NCBI GenBank assembly: GCA_964638155.1 | Contig: CAZWYI010000003.1 | Span: forward strand, 46,421-110,420 | Length of the DNA stretch: 64,000 bases | DNA from: CAYZTD01 sp964638155 | GTDB lineage: Archaea > Thermoplasmatota > E2 > DHVEG-1 | Direction: 5' to 3' | Translations under genes and position numbers: made by a program | Shown: piece after piece, positions 7,828 to 16,641 of the stretch | Position numbering within the stretch: the first letter of the stretch is position 1 | Layout of the letters: each line of letters opens with the position of its first letter | Notes under the pieces: generated by a model | The model's input: only the letters and a program-made list of their open reading frames with translations | Told to the model about the DNA's origin: nothing | The model's database searches: none

Positions 7828-9147
7828 ATTTGGATTGGAATTGATGACACTGATTCAAGAAATGGAGGTTGTACTACACATCTTGCCTGTGTTTTAGTTA
7901 AAAAACTGATTGATAATAACTTTGATCTCATTTATTACCCTAGAATAGTAAGACTTAATCCAAATATACCTTGGAAAACAAGGGGAAATGGTGCTATTTC
8001 TTTTAAAATTGGTAAGGGAGTTGGAGAAAAAAGAAAAATTGGTAATTTTAAAGGAGAACCTATTTATTGTTTTTTTGAAGAAAAAAATAGTGAAAATATA
8101 AAGAATGTTAATAAAATTGCATCTATTTTAGAAGAAACTTTTAAAAGATACGCTAAACTTGATGATGAAAAAACTAACTCTGGCTTTGTTTTATTTGATA
8201 AAAAACCTGATAAATATTTTTACGACAATGCGGTTAAGGAAATTTTTTCTTTAGATGAGATTTTATCTTTTTTAAAAAAAAATGCTATTTATTTTAAGGG
8301 TTTTAAAAACAAAAGAGGTCTTATCGGGGCTACCTGTTCAGTAGCCTGGAAAAATAATTCTGATAAAACATTTGAGCTTATCTCATATAGAGAAGAAACC
8401 AAATGGGGTAAAAAAAGATTTGTTAGTAATGAATCTGCAAAAAAAATTGATAAAAAATTTCCTTCTACCTTTGATAATTTTGATTCTAAAAATAAACACA
8501 ATAGACTTGTTCCTAGTTCTCCATGCCCTGTTCTTTATGGCATTAGAGGAGAAAAACCTGAGAAACTAATTAAAGCAAAATATATTGTTAAATCAGAAAA
8601 AGTTGATTCTTGGATTCTATTTGAATCAAATCAGGGCACCGATGATCACCTTCAAAGAAAAGAGATTAAAGATATAAAATCCTATGATTCAGTTATTACA
8701 ATTGGCAAGGTAGTAGATTATCCTGTTACAATTAAAGGCGGACATGTTATTTTTTCTATTGAGAATTCTAAAAACACTATTGATTGTGCTGCTTATGAAC
8801 CTACTAAAGAATTCAGAGAGATTATTAGAAAACTTATTCCCGGAGATGTAGTAGAAGTATATGGTGGAGTTAGAAAAAAACATTTAACAATTAATTTAGA
8901 AAAAATTAGAGTAAAAAGGTTAGTAGAAAAAAAAGTTAAAGTCGAAAATCCGGTATGTCCAAAATGTGGAAAACATATGAAATCCATTGGTAGAAATCAG
9001 GGTTTTAAATGTAGGAATTGCGGAATCAAAAGTAACGATATTAAGTTAAGGAAGTTAAAACGTAAAATAAAGACAGGCTTCTATGAAGTACCTGTTTGTG
9101 CAAGACGTCATTTAAGTATGCCTTTGAAAAGAATGGATTCACCATAA
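7828..9147 (+). CDS. tiaS: tRNA(Ile2) 2-agmatinylcytidine synthetase, starting at an AUU codon
   Basis: TiaS conjugates agmatine to C34 of tRNA-Ile(CAU) so that it reads AUA, an essential archaeal modification. About 439 residues, normal length. The N terminus reads (M)WIGIDDTDSRNGGCTTHLA, the family's diagnostic ATP-binding motif. A middle OB-fold region (SVITIGKVVDYPVTIKGG) and a C-terminal zinc ribbon (CPKCGKHMKS, CRNCG) follow. The frame is closed by TGA at 7819-7821, and I find no ATG, GTG or TTG in this frame before the ATG in the zinc ribbon near 8980. The only sensible start is ATT at 7828, nine bases after a strong GGAGGT (7813-7818) and at the first residue expected for the family. 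Gene callers limited to standard starts would miss it. Confidence 0.92.
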   Translation: MWIGIDDTDSRNGGCTTHLACVLVKKLIDNNFDLIYYPRIVRLNPNIPWKTRGNGAISFKIGKGVGEKRKIGNFKGEPIYCFFEEKNSENIKNVNKIASILEETFKRYAKLDDEKTNSGFVLFDKKPDKYFYDNAVKEIFSLDEILSFLKKNAIYFKGFKNKRGLIGATCSVAWKNNSDKTFELISYREETKWGKKRFVSNESAKKIDKKFPSTFDNFDSKNKHNRLVPSSPCPVLYGIRGEKPEKLIKAKYIVKSEKVDSWILFESNQGTDDHLQRKEIKDIKSYDSVITIGKVVDYPVTIKGGHVIFSIENSKNTIDCAAYEPTKEFREIIRKLIPGDVVEVYGGVRKKHLTINLEKIRVKRLVEKKVKVENPVCPKCGKHMKSIGRNQGFKCRNCGIKSNDIKLRKLKRKIKTGFYEVPVCARRHLSMPLKRMDSP

Positions 9148-9193
9148 TGCTTTTTAATGGATTGTTGCTTCATGTTTTAAAATTTCAGGTTTT

Positions 9194-9266
9194 GCGGGTG
9201 TGGTGTAGCCTGGTATCACTTAAGCTTGCCAAGCTTATAACTCGGGTTCAAATCCCGGCGCCCGCA
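9194..9266 (+). tRNA. tRNA-Gly (anticodon GCC)
   Basis: 73-nt cloverleaf. Acceptor GCGGGTG pairs with CGCCCGC (one G-U pair), anticodon stem TAAGC/GCTTA encloses loop TTGCCAA with anticodon GCC, and the T arm is CTCGGGTTCAAATCCCGG. Discriminator A; CCA is not encoded. No intron. Confidence 0.95.
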
Positions 9267-9292
9267 TACTTTCATATCATATTTGTTATAAT

Positions 9293-9316
9293 CTTTATAT
9301 CATATTTGATATAAAG
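9293..9316. promoter_or_regulatory. Perfect 9-bp inverted repeat between tRNA-Gly and the PHP gene
   Basis: CTTTATATC-ATATTT-GATATAAAG. It lies 27 bases after the tRNA and 23 bases before the PHP gene start, overlapping TATA-like sequence. It may be an operator for the PHP gene or an AT-rich hairpin ending tRNA transcription. AT-rich palindromes arise easily by chance in this genome. Confidence 0.3.
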
Positions 9317-9338
9317 CTTAATTGTATAGGAGTAATAT

Positions 9339-10010
9339 ATGCTAAAGCTTGATTTACATATACACTCAAAATATTCTGATGATGCCGTAGGTTCTCCAAA
9401 AGATATTATCAAATCAGTTAAAAAAAAGGGTTTAGATGGTATTGCTATAACCGATCACAATAATATTTCTGGAGGTTTAGAGGCATTAAAGATTGCTCCT
9501 AAAGATTTTATTGTAATTCCGGGAATAGAAATTTCAACTAAAGATGGACATTTAATTGCTTTAAATGTTAAGAAAAACATTCCAAAAGGTCTATCTGTTG
9601 AAGATACTGTTGAAAAAATAGTTGATCTTGGTGGTACGCCTATTGTTCCTCATCTTTTTAGAAACATGTCTGGCATAAAAGAAGAAAAACTCAAAAATAT
9701 ATATAAAAATATATCTTCTATAGAGGTATTTAATTCTTGCAGTGTAAACAAATCCAACTATAAATCAGCAAATACTGCAAAAAAATATAACCTAGGTGGA
9801 ACAGGGGGAAGTGATTCTCATGTTCCTGAATATTGCGGGCTTGGATATACCATAATAAAAGACGGAGGCGCTACAGCAGATAACATACTCACACAGATAG
9901 AAAAAAAGAAAACCTGGGGCAAAGGAACAAATCTCCCACTAAGCTACAGACAATATAGAATGATAAAAAGTATTAGACAGTTTTTCCAGCGGGGACTAAA
10001 AAGAATATAA
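9339..10010 (+). CDS. PHP-domain metal-dependent phosphoesterase
   Basis: Polymerase-and-histidinol-phosphatase superfamily hydrolase of 223 residues. The metal-binding motifs are DLHIHSKYSDDAVG (residues 4-17), GIAITDHNNISG (about 35-46), a conserved Glu in PGIEISTKDG, and a C-terminal GGSDSHVPEYCG. Stand-alone archaeal PHP proteins of this size act on small phosphorylated substrates or nucleotides; the substrate here is unknown. A Shine-Dalgarno (AGGAG) precedes the start. It follows the tRNA-Gly gene and precedes a small coiled-coil gene on the same strand. Confidence 0.85.
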   Translation: MLKLDLHIHSKYSDDAVGSPKDIIKSVKKKGLDGIAITDHNNISGGLEALKIAPKDFIVIPGIEISTKDGHLIALNVKKNIPKGLSVEDTVEKIVDLGGTPIVPHLFRNMSGIKEEKLKNIYKNISSIEVFNSCSVNKSNYKSANTAKKYNLGGTGGSDSHVPEYCGLGYTIIKDGGATADNILTQIEKKKTWGKGTNLPLSYRQYRMIKSIRQFFQRGLKRI

Positions 10011-10056
10011 TTGTTAGATAACCTTTAAAAACAAAATAGACATATATTTTATTAGG

Positions 10057-10266
10057 ATGGATGACAAAATAACTGAAGAGATTAAGCAAGAGATTCTAAA
10101 AATAAAAGAAAGATTAAGAGCTATAGAGAAAGAACAGAGATGGATACGTGAAGATATAATAAAAGGCAGTGCTCAAGAAAGAATGAAAAAAAGAATATTT
10201 AATAAACCAAAAAACATAGAAAAAATTAGAAAAAAAATTGATGACGAGATACAAATTAAAATTTAG
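10057..10266 (+). CDS. Small charged coiled-coil protein of unknown function
   Basis: 69 residues, strongly charged (about half Lys, Arg, Glu and Asp), with continuous helical heptad character from residue 4 to 40 (EEIKQEILKIKERLRAIEK). No signal peptide or membrane segment. It follows the PHP gene by 46 bp and its 3' end overlaps the convergent L11 gene by 11 bp. I do not recognise a family; the open frame, start and spacing favour a real gene. Confidence 0.5.
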   Translation: MDDKITEEIKQEILKIKERLRAIEKEQRWIREDIIKGSAQERMKKRIFNKPKNIEKIRKKIDDEIQIKI

Positions 10267-10729
10267 AATCAAATTCTCCTTCATCTATTGCTTTTTGAAT
10301 TTCTTGTGGTTTTTTACCCTCAACTGTTACACCAAGCGATACACATGTACCAATAATTTCTTTTGTTTTCTGTTTTAGTTCTTTACCTAAAAGATTGTCT
10401 TTTTTCATTTTAGCAACTTTAATTGCTTGATCTACAGTCAAATCACCAATTTTATGTGAAGAGGGTGCCCCAGATCCTTTTTCTAAGTTAAGCTCCTTTA
10501 AAATAAGAGATGCTGCAGGTGGAGTTCCCACTTTAATTTCAAATTCTTTTGTTTTAGGATCTATAATTACTTTTACTGGCACTTTCATACCGTCAAATTC
10601 TTTTGTCTTATCATTAATCGTATTAATAATTTCCATTATGTTTACGCCTAGTGGTCCAAGAGCTGGACCTAACGGTGGACCAGCAGTAGCTTTTCCTCCT
10701 TCAACTAGTGCTTCTATTGTTTCTGCCAT
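10256..10729 (-). CDS. rpl11: Large ribosomal subunit protein L11
   Basis: Binds the GTPase-associated centre of 23S rRNA. 157 residues, usual archaeal size. The hallmark Gly/Pro-rich N-terminal domain (KATAGPPLGPALGPLGVNI) and the C-terminal rRNA-binding domain (GTPPAASLILKELN, LTVDQAIKVAKMK, GTCVSLGVTVEGK) are present. It ends a cluster read FtsZ-SecE-Spt5-L11 and begins 8 bp after the Spt5 stop. Here it is separated from the L1-L10-L12 operon by about 2.5 kb of other genes. Confidence 0.97.
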   Translation of the reverse strand: MAETIEALVEGGKATAGPPLGPALGPLGVNIMEIINTINDKTKEFDGMKVPVKVIIDPKTKEFEIKVGTPPAASLILKELNLEKGSGAPSSHKIGDLTVDQAIKVAKMKKDNLLGKELKQKTKEIIGTCVSLGVTVEGKKPQEIQKAIDEGEFDSKF

Positions 10730-10737
10730 AGTTTATT

Positions 10738-11256
10738 TCACCTTCTTTCTTCTTTTTTTTCAGATTTTTTATCTTCATCTTTTCTCTTTAAAAGTCTAAC
10801 CTGTTCTCCTCGAACAGTAATAGGTATGGGAACTACTGACTCAAATAATTCTACTGTGATTTCTTCTTTAGTATCATCAATATGAGTTACTTTTGCAGTT
10901 TCACCTCTAAATGGCCCAGATACCATTTCCACAACGTCTCCTTCTGAAATTTTAGCTACAGCAGAAGCAGGTATAAGAAAATGTTCTATTTGATCAAGAG
11001 GGATATCTCCATCTAAAAGATTTCTTGCATATGAAACTGTTTTAATCATCTCATTTATAAGCTCTTTGTCAAAACCCTCAATAAATAGATAACCCCTTAG
11101 TTCGGGAGTTACAAGTATTGAAGGTACATCTATCTTCTTTTTATTAGCCCTACTATTTATAAGATCAGCAGTGTTTTGCTCTTTTCCAACCTGTGTTTTA
11201 ATAGAAAAAATTTTGGGTTTTTTCTCAGTAGTTTCTTCAAAATCAGCATTTTCCAT
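10738..11256 (-). CDS. spt5: Transcription elongation factor Spt5 (archaeal NusG)
   Basis: Binds the RNA polymerase clamp and helps couple transcription with translation. An NGN domain (KIFSIKTQVGKEQNTADLI, LRGYLFIEGFDKE) is followed by a KOW motif at about residues 120-155 (EGDVVEMVSGPFRGETAKV). I chose ATG at 11256 because GGTGA lies 7 bases upstream; an in-frame GTG at 11268 would add four residues. About 20 charged residues precede the NGN domain (MENADFEETTEKK), and a Lys/Glu-rich tail follows the KOW; both are longer than usual. Neighbours SecE and L11 are conserved across euryarchaea. Confidence 0.93.
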   Translation of the reverse strand: MENADFEETTEKKPKIFSIKTQVGKEQNTADLINSRANKKKIDVPSILVTPELRGYLFIEGFDKELINEMIKTVSYARNLLDGDIPLDQIEHFLIPASAVAKISEGDVVEMVSGPFRGETAKVTHIDDTKEEITVELFESVVPIPITVRGEQVRLLKRKDEDKKSEKKEERR

Positions 11257-11280
11257 GTTTAATTTCACCTTTAATGTAAT

Positions 11281-11562
11281 CTAGATTAAACCAAGTGTTT
11301 CAGCGACCCAAGGTGCCACCTGTTTTGCAATAAGAAATATTGCAAATCCTAAACCGCCAACAAGAAGTATTCCAAGCCCAGTTATTTTAGAAGATTTTGA
11401 ATACTCTTCATTTGTAGGTTTCCTTGCCATTTTAAGGACTCTGCCATATTTTCCTTTACCTATTCTTTCTCTTTTTGATTCTAAATTATTCTGTAATTCC
11501 CAGGCTTTATCTACAAATCCTTTATTGGCTTTTTTTGCTTTTTTTCCTTTATGTATTTTCAC
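11281..11562 (-). CDS. secE: Protein translocase subunit SecE/Sec61-gamma
   Basis: Single-span subunit of the Sec translocon. 93 residues. A Lys-rich N terminus and an amphipathic helix (RVLKMARKPTNEEYSKSSKI, the conserved family core) precede one C-terminal membrane segment (GLGILLVGGLGFAIFLIAK). The start is GTG with a GGTG-type Shine-Dalgarno. The N-terminal ~35 residues (KGKKAKKANKGF) are longer and more basic than in most archaeal SecE. It lies between FtsZ and Spt5, 25 bp before Spt5. Confidence 0.9.
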   Translation of the reverse strand: MKIHKGKKAKKANKGFVDKAWELQNNLESKRERIGKGKYGRVLKMARKPTNEEYSKSSKITGLGILLVGGLGFAIFLIAKQVAPWVAETLGLI

Positions 11563-11653
11563 TATTTGACACCTCAGAATTCAAAATGGTCAAATAAATA
11601 GCCATATATAAAGAATTTGGCAGTTTTAACATAAAAAAAGGAAAAAATGGTAT

Positions 11654-12817
11654 TTAAGCTACAAAATCTATACCATATTCTTTGTTTTCAAAAGATTTTT
11701 GACTTGGACCTAAGATTTGCTTTGATTTTACACCAGTAATTACAAGCATAGCTCTGATATTTCTCTTGAGCTCTGGATCAACTGTAGTACCCCAAATAAT
11801 CCTAGCATTTGGATCTACTCGCGAATATATCTCTTCAACAACTCTCTCTGCTTCAGAGATTGTCATATCTTCTCCACCTGTAACATTAACTAAAGCTCCA
11901 GTAGCTTCACTGATATCTACTTCAAGAAGTGGTGAATTCAATGCTTCAACAACAGCATTTACTGCTTTATTTTCTCCTTCTGCTTCACCAAGGCCAATCA
12001 TTGCAACACCACCACGTTTCATAACTGTTTTTAAATCTGCAAAATCAAGGTTTACTAGACCAGGCATAGTGATCATTTCGGTTATACCCTTAATAGATCT
12101 CATAAGTACTTCATCAGCTACTTTAAAAGCAGCGTTAAGAGAAAGATTTGGTACAATATCAAGTAATTTATCATTTGGAATAACAATAACTGTATCACAT
12201 ACATCTCTAAGTCTTTTCAGGCCTGCTTCAGCGTTTTCCATCCTAATCATGCCCTCCACACTGAACGGAAGTGTTACGACTCCAATAGTTAGAGCACCTG
12301 ATTCTTTAGAAAGTTGAGCTACTATCGGTGCTGAACCTGTGCCGGTTCCTCCGCCTAATCCGCATGTGACAAATACCATATCAGATCGGCCTACAGCATT
12401 TCTTATATCCTGTTCGCTTTCTTTTGCTGCTTCTTCCCCTATCTGAGGGAGTGACCCTGCACCAAGACCTTTTGTTAAATGTCTTCCTATCAATATTTTG
12501 TTAGGTGCTTCAGCAAGAAGAAGATGTTGCGCATCAGTGTTAATTGCAACCAATTCGGCACCAGTAATTTGGCTTTCAATACATCTGGCAATAGTGTTGG
12601 TACCTGCACCACCACAACCAATTACTTTAATGTTAGTTGTTAAATTTGATAAAACTTCTTCTAACTCTTTATCCTCCATACCCATATTAACAGTTTGACG
12701 AGTAAGTGAATTATTTAAAGTATCCTTTTTTTTGGATTTAGATTTATTTTTTTTCTTAGATTTTTTAGCTTTCTTTTTATTTTCATTGGCAACTACATCT
12801 TGAACAATTTTTTTCAT
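11654..12817 (-). CDS. ftsZ: Cell division protein FtsZ with Lys-rich N-terminal extension
   Basis: Tubulin-family GTPase forming the division ring. Key motifs: IKVIGCGGAGTNTI, the tubulin signature GGGTGTGSAPIVA, and the T7/synergy region VDLNFADLK (written VNLDFADLKTVM here). The start is ATG at 12817 (MKKIVQDVV), supported by GGTGAT 7 bases upstream; further upstream ATG codons lack a ribosome site. About 40 residues before the GTPase domain are highly basic (KKKAKKSKKK, SKSKKKD), an unusual extension. The C terminus (SFENKEYGIDFVA) is short. It starts the FtsZ-SecE-Spt5-L11 cluster. Confidence 0.95.
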   Translation of the reverse strand: MKKIVQDVVANENKKKAKKSKKKNKSKSKKKDTLNNSLTRQTVNMGMEDKELEEVLSNLTTNIKVIGCGGAGTNTIARCIESQITGAELVAINTDAQHLLLAEAPNKILIGRHLTKGLGAGSLPQIGEEAAKESEQDIRNAVGRSDMVFVTCGLGGGTGTGSAPIVAQLSKESGALTIGVVTLPFSVEGMIRMENAEAGLKRLRDVCDTVIVIPNDKLLDIVPNLSLNAAFKVADEVLMRSIKGITEMITMPGLVNLDFADLKTVMKRGGVAMIGLGEAEGENKAVNAVVEALNSPLLEVDISEATGALVNVTGGEDMTISEAERVVEEIYSRVDPNARIIWGTTVDPELKRNIRAMLVITGVKSKQILGPSQKSFENKEYGIDFVA

Positions 12818-12923
12818 ATAAATCACCATACCCTCTCTACAAGTAATCCCCACTTTATCGCGGTAATTTTATTTTTTTCAATATTGTAAAGTAAATTCTG
12901 TTATTAAATATTTCCTAAAAAAA

Positions 12924-13739
12924 TTAAATTATCTCAAGGGAAAAATCCATACTTTTTATTGAATGTGTCAGATATCCTAGAGAAATTCTATCGGCAAAAG
13001 AAGCATATTCAGTAATGTTTTCTGGAGTGATCCCTCCTGATATTTCAATTTTTATATTTGGATTTATTTCTCTTATTTTTTCTGCAATTTTTTTACTTTC
13101 TCCAGGAGACTGATTATCTATCATTATAAAATCAACTCCCATTTTTGCTGCTTCTATTGCATCATTTATATTCTGTATTTCTATTTCTATAATTTTATTC
13201 TTTGTTTTTTCTTTAATTTTTTTTATAGTTTTAGAAATAGACTTTGTGACTTTTAAATGATTGTCTTTAATTAGTACAGCATCAAATAGGCCGAATCTAT
13301 GAGGATCTCCACCAGCTATTTCTACTGCTTTTTTTTCATATTTTCTAAAACCAGGTGTCGTTTTCCTAGTTGCAGCAATGCTCACATCAGGGTTCATTTT
13401 CCTACATTTATCTGTTAATTTTTTTGTCTTGGTTGTTATCCCACTCATTTTACATATAAAATTTAAGGCTAATCTTTCTCCAATAAGTATAGATCTAATT
13501 TTTCCTTCCACGTAAGCTACAATTTGTTTTTTATTTACCTCTTCTCCATCTTTAACTTGTGGTAAAAATTTAGCACCAGTTTTTTTAAAAACTTTCTCTG
13601 CTTCAGAAAGACCTGATACTATACATCTTTCTTTTGCAATAATTTTTGCCTTTCCAGTTTCATCTTTAAATAGATTTTCTGTTGTGATATCACCTATTTC
13701 ACCTAGGTCTTCATTTAGATATAAGTCTATATCATCCAT
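12924..13739 (-). CDS. nadC: Nicotinate-nucleotide pyrophosphorylase (quinolinate phosphoribosyltransferase)
   Basis: Converts quinolinate and PRPP to nicotinate mononucleotide in de novo NAD synthesis. 271 residues, normal. N terminus LNEDLGEIGDITTENLF; active-site region IAATRKTTPGFRKYEK followed by GGDPHRFGLFDAVLIKDNH; C-terminal barrel FIMIDNQSP and EISGGITPENI. Divergent from nadX with 50 bp between starts; both mRNAs may be leaderless. No nadA (quinolinate synthase) is seen in the window. Confidence 0.93.
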   Translation of the reverse strand: MDDIDLYLNEDLGEIGDITTENLFKDETGKAKIIAKERCIVSGLSEAEKVFKKTGAKFLPQVKDGEEVNKKQIVAYVEGKIRSILIGERLALNFICKMSGITTKTKKLTDKCRKMNPDVSIAATRKTTPGFRKYEKKAVEIAGGDPHRFGLFDAVLIKDNHLKVTKSISKTIKKIKEKTKNKIIEIEIQNINDAIEAAKMGVDFIMIDNQSPGESKKIAEKIREINPNIKIEISGGITPENITEYASFADRISLGYLTHSIKSMDFSLEII

Positions 13740-13789
13740 TACAATATTTTTTATATCAAATTAATGTTTTAAGGTTTTGGTATTAAAAA

Positions 13790-14557
13790 ATGAAAATTGG
13801 AATGATAGGTTGCGGCGCCATAGGGACAGATGTTGCAAAAGCAGCAGATAAAATGGACGAAATAGAAAAAATATTTTTGTTTGATATTGAAAAAGATAAA
13901 TCTGAAAAACTTAATAAGGATATCAAAAAAGGAGAAATACAATCAGTTGATGAATTTTTAGATAAAGTAGATGTAGTATTTGAAGCAGCATCTCAAGAAG
14001 CTGTTAAAGAGTATGCTGAAACAGTCTTGAAATCTTCCAAAGATATTATCATTATGAGTATTGGAAGCTTATTTGATGATGATTTTAGAAAAAAACTTGA
14101 AAAACTTTCTAAAGAAAATAATTGTAAAATATATCTTCCATCTGGTGCAGTTTGTGGTATAGATGGTGTTTTATCTGCAAGTATTGAAGAATTATACGAG
14201 GTGACCTTAGTTACAACTAAACCACCGAAAGCTCTTGGTAAAAAAAATGGTAAAAGAAAAGTTATTTTTGAAGGAAATGCAAGAGATGCTGTTAAAGAGT
14301 TTCCTAAAAATATTAATGTTGCCGCAAATTTATCTATTGCAGGTATTGGCTTTGATGAAACAAAAGTAGAAATTGTAGTTGACCCTGTAGCAACAAGAAA
14401 CAGCCATAAAATTCTTGCTCATGGCAAGTTTGGTAGACTTCGAGCTGAAGTAGAAAACATGCCTAACCCTAATAATCCTGGTTCTAGCTATATGGCTTCT
14501 CTTTCTGCAATAGCTACTCTGAAAAGGTTGATTAATCCTATACAAATCGGTGCATAG
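13790..14557 (+). CDS. nadX: L-aspartate dehydrogenase
   Basis: Oxidises aspartate to iminoaspartate, the precursor for quinolinate, replacing bacterial NadB. 255 residues. Rossmann NAD(P)-binding motif MIGCGAIGTDVAKA at the N terminus; conserved GAVCGIDGVLSA and the catalytic His region NSHKILAHGKFG near the C terminus, followed by NPNNPGSSYMASLSAIATL. Paired divergently with nadC, so two of the three de novo NAD steps are adjacent. Confidence 0.93.
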   Translation: MKIGMIGCGAIGTDVAKAADKMDEIEKIFLFDIEKDKSEKLNKDIKKGEIQSVDEFLDKVDVVFEAASQEAVKEYAETVLKSSKDIIIMSIGSLFDDDFRKKLEKLSKENNCKIYLPSGAVCGIDGVLSASIEELYEVTLVTTKPPKALGKKNGKRKVIFEGNARDAVKEFPKNINVAANLSIAGIGFDETKVEIVVDPVATRNSHKILAHGKFGRLRAEVENMPNPNNPGSSYMASLSAIATLKRLINPIQIGA

Positions 14558-14647
14558 TAAAGTTTCAAAAATAAAAAATAGGCTTAAATATCGTTTTTTA
14601 ACCCTAAAGCTAATTATATCTTTTTTATTACCGCTATTGTTAATATT

Positions 14648-16591
14648 ATGAAATTTGAAATTAAAGATAGAGATGCAGCAGGTAGAATTTGTAAGTTTCA
14701 TACAAAACATGGTACAGTTACAACACCAACTCTAATGCCTGTTATAAACCCAAATAAGATGATAATTACCCCAAAAGAAATGAAAGAACTTTTTGGTACT
14801 GAAATTGTTATAACAAATTCTTATATAATCAATAAAAGTGAAAAATTAAGGAAAAACGCACTTGATAAAGGCTTACACAGTTTAATAGATTTTAATGGAC
14901 CTATAATGACTGATTCAGGGACATTTCAATCATATGTTTATGGTGAAGTAGATCTAGATCCAATTGAAATTATTGAATTTCAAAGGGATATTGGTAGTGA
15001 TATTGGAACAATACTGGATATCTTTGGAACTCCATCTATTACAAAAGAGGAAGCAAAAAAAGGAATATTAGAAACGATAGATAGAGCAAAAAAAAGTATT
15101 AAGGTAAAAAAAGATATGATTATCTCTTGTCCTGTCCAGGGATCTATCTATCCAGATTTAAGATATAAATGTGCAAAAGAATTATCAAAAATTGATGCTG
15201 ATTTTTTTCCAATAGGTGGAGTAGTACCTTTGATGGAACAGCAGAGATACTCTGATTTAGTAAAAATAATAATATCTTCCAAAAAAGGGTTAAATCCTAG
15301 TAAACCAGTACATTTATTTGGTGCAGGACATCCTTTAATATTTCCATTAGCAGTAGCACTTGGTTGTGATTTTTTTGATTCTTCAGCCTATATTAAATAT
15401 GCCAATGATAACAGATTAATCTTTCCTTGGGGCACCGAAAAACTTGATAATCTTACAGAATTACCTTGCAACTGCCCAATTTGTTCAAATGTATCTGTAG
15501 ATAAACTTAAAAAAATGAATCCTAAAAAAAGAAGTAGGGCGATTGCAAAACATAATTTATATGTTAGTTTTGCAGAAATTAAAAAGATTAAAGAAGCAAT
15601 TAGGCAGGGTTCACTATGGGAGTTAGTTGAGAGAAGAGCACATTCTAATCCATTTCTTTTAGAGGCATTAAAAATTCTAAGATCAAAAGAAAATAAAGAA
15701 TTTTTAGAAAAATATGAACCAATCAGTAAAAAAAGTGCGGTTTTTTATACAGGAAGCCAGACTATACATAGACCTATAATTTATAGGATTCATAAGAGAA
15801 TACTTGAAAATTATAAAGTGAAAAATAATGACACAATTGTTTTCCCAGATGTAAAAAAACCTTATCAGAATAGTCTTAAAAACGAAATAAATATGATTTT
15901 ATCTAAAAATAAAAATTTGAATCTAATTGTGGATTCATCTATAGGCCCTGTTCCTATAGAGCTTGACGAGATGTATCCATTTGCTCAATCTATTTTTCCA
16001 GATCTAATAGATATTGAAACAGAGAAACAAGTAAAAAATATGTTTGAAGAATTAGTTAATAATAAAAACGTTATTTGCTGGAAGGGAAAAAGTACATTAG
16101 AAAATGTTGAAAAATCAAAGAATAACAAATATAATCTTGATTTAAGTAAAATTTCTTCTGTTTGTGATATACAGTTTGGAAAAGGTTCCGGAGAAAGCTT
16201 ACTAGAAGGGAAAATCAAAATTGTGAAATCTAAAAAAACAAATAAAATAAGAAATATATATTGTGAGGATAAGCATATTTTATCTATGAGAGCAGAAGAT
16301 GGATTGTTTACTCTTAAGATAAAAGGAGCTAAAATTTTACATAAAAAGTTTAAGAAACCTAAATTAAGAGTAATTGTCAAAAAAGATGCTGTTCCCTTTG
16401 TTAAAGACGGGAAAAGTGTTTTTTCTAAGTTTGTAAAAGATTGTGATCCTAACCTTAGACCATATGATGAATGTTTAATTGTAGATGAAAAAGATAATCT
16501 TTTAGCTAATGGAAGATGTATTTTAAATAGAGATGAAATGCTATCTTTTAATTATGGAATGGCTGTTAAGACTAGAGAAACAATTAAATAA
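14648..16591 (+). CDS. tgtA: Archaeosine tRNA-guanine transglycosylase (with C-terminal PUA domain)
   Basis: Exchanges G15 of archaeal tRNA for preQ0, the first step in archaeosine formation. 647 residues, full length. Catalytic barrel in residues 1-350, with nucleophile region IMTDSGTFQSYVYG (about residue 90), PIGGVVPLME, and the zinc site PCNCPICS plus a downstream His. C-terminal C1/C2 domains are followed by a PUA domain from about residue 570 (LRVIVKKDAVPFVKDGKSVF ... GRCILNRDEMLSFNYG). It starts 90 bp after nadX. Confidence 0.95.
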   Translation: MKFEIKDRDAAGRICKFHTKHGTVTTPTLMPVINPNKMIITPKEMKELFGTEIVITNSYIINKSEKLRKNALDKGLHSLIDFNGPIMTDSGTFQSYVYGEVDLDPIEIIEFQRDIGSDIGTILDIFGTPSITKEEAKKGILETIDRAKKSIKVKKDMIISCPVQGSIYPDLRYKCAKELSKIDADFFPIGGVVPLMEQQRYSDLVKIIISSKKGLNPSKPVHLFGAGHPLIFPLAVALGCDFFDSSAYIKYANDNRLIFPWGTEKLDNLTELPCNCPICSNVSVDKLKKMNPKKRSRAIAKHNLYVSFAEIKKIKEAIRQGSLWELVERRAHSNPFLLEALKILRSKENKEFLEKYEPISKKSAVFYTGSQTIHRPIIYRIHKRILENYKVKNNDTIVFPDVKKPYQNSLKNEINMILSKNKNLNLIVDSSIGPVPIELDEMYPFAQSIFPDLIDIETEKQVKNMFEELVNNKNVICWKGKSTLENVEKSKNNKYNLDLSKISSVCDIQFGKGSGESLLEGKIKIVKSKKTNKIRNIYCEDKHILSMRAEDGLFTLKIKGAKILHKKFKKPKLRVIVKKDAVPFVKDGKSVFSKFVKDCDPNLRPYDECLIVDEKDNLLANGRCILNRDEMLSFNYGMAVKTRETIK

Positions 16592-16641
16592 ATATTTTCG
16601 AAAGCAATACGTAATAGAAAAGTTTTAGAATAACTGATAAA

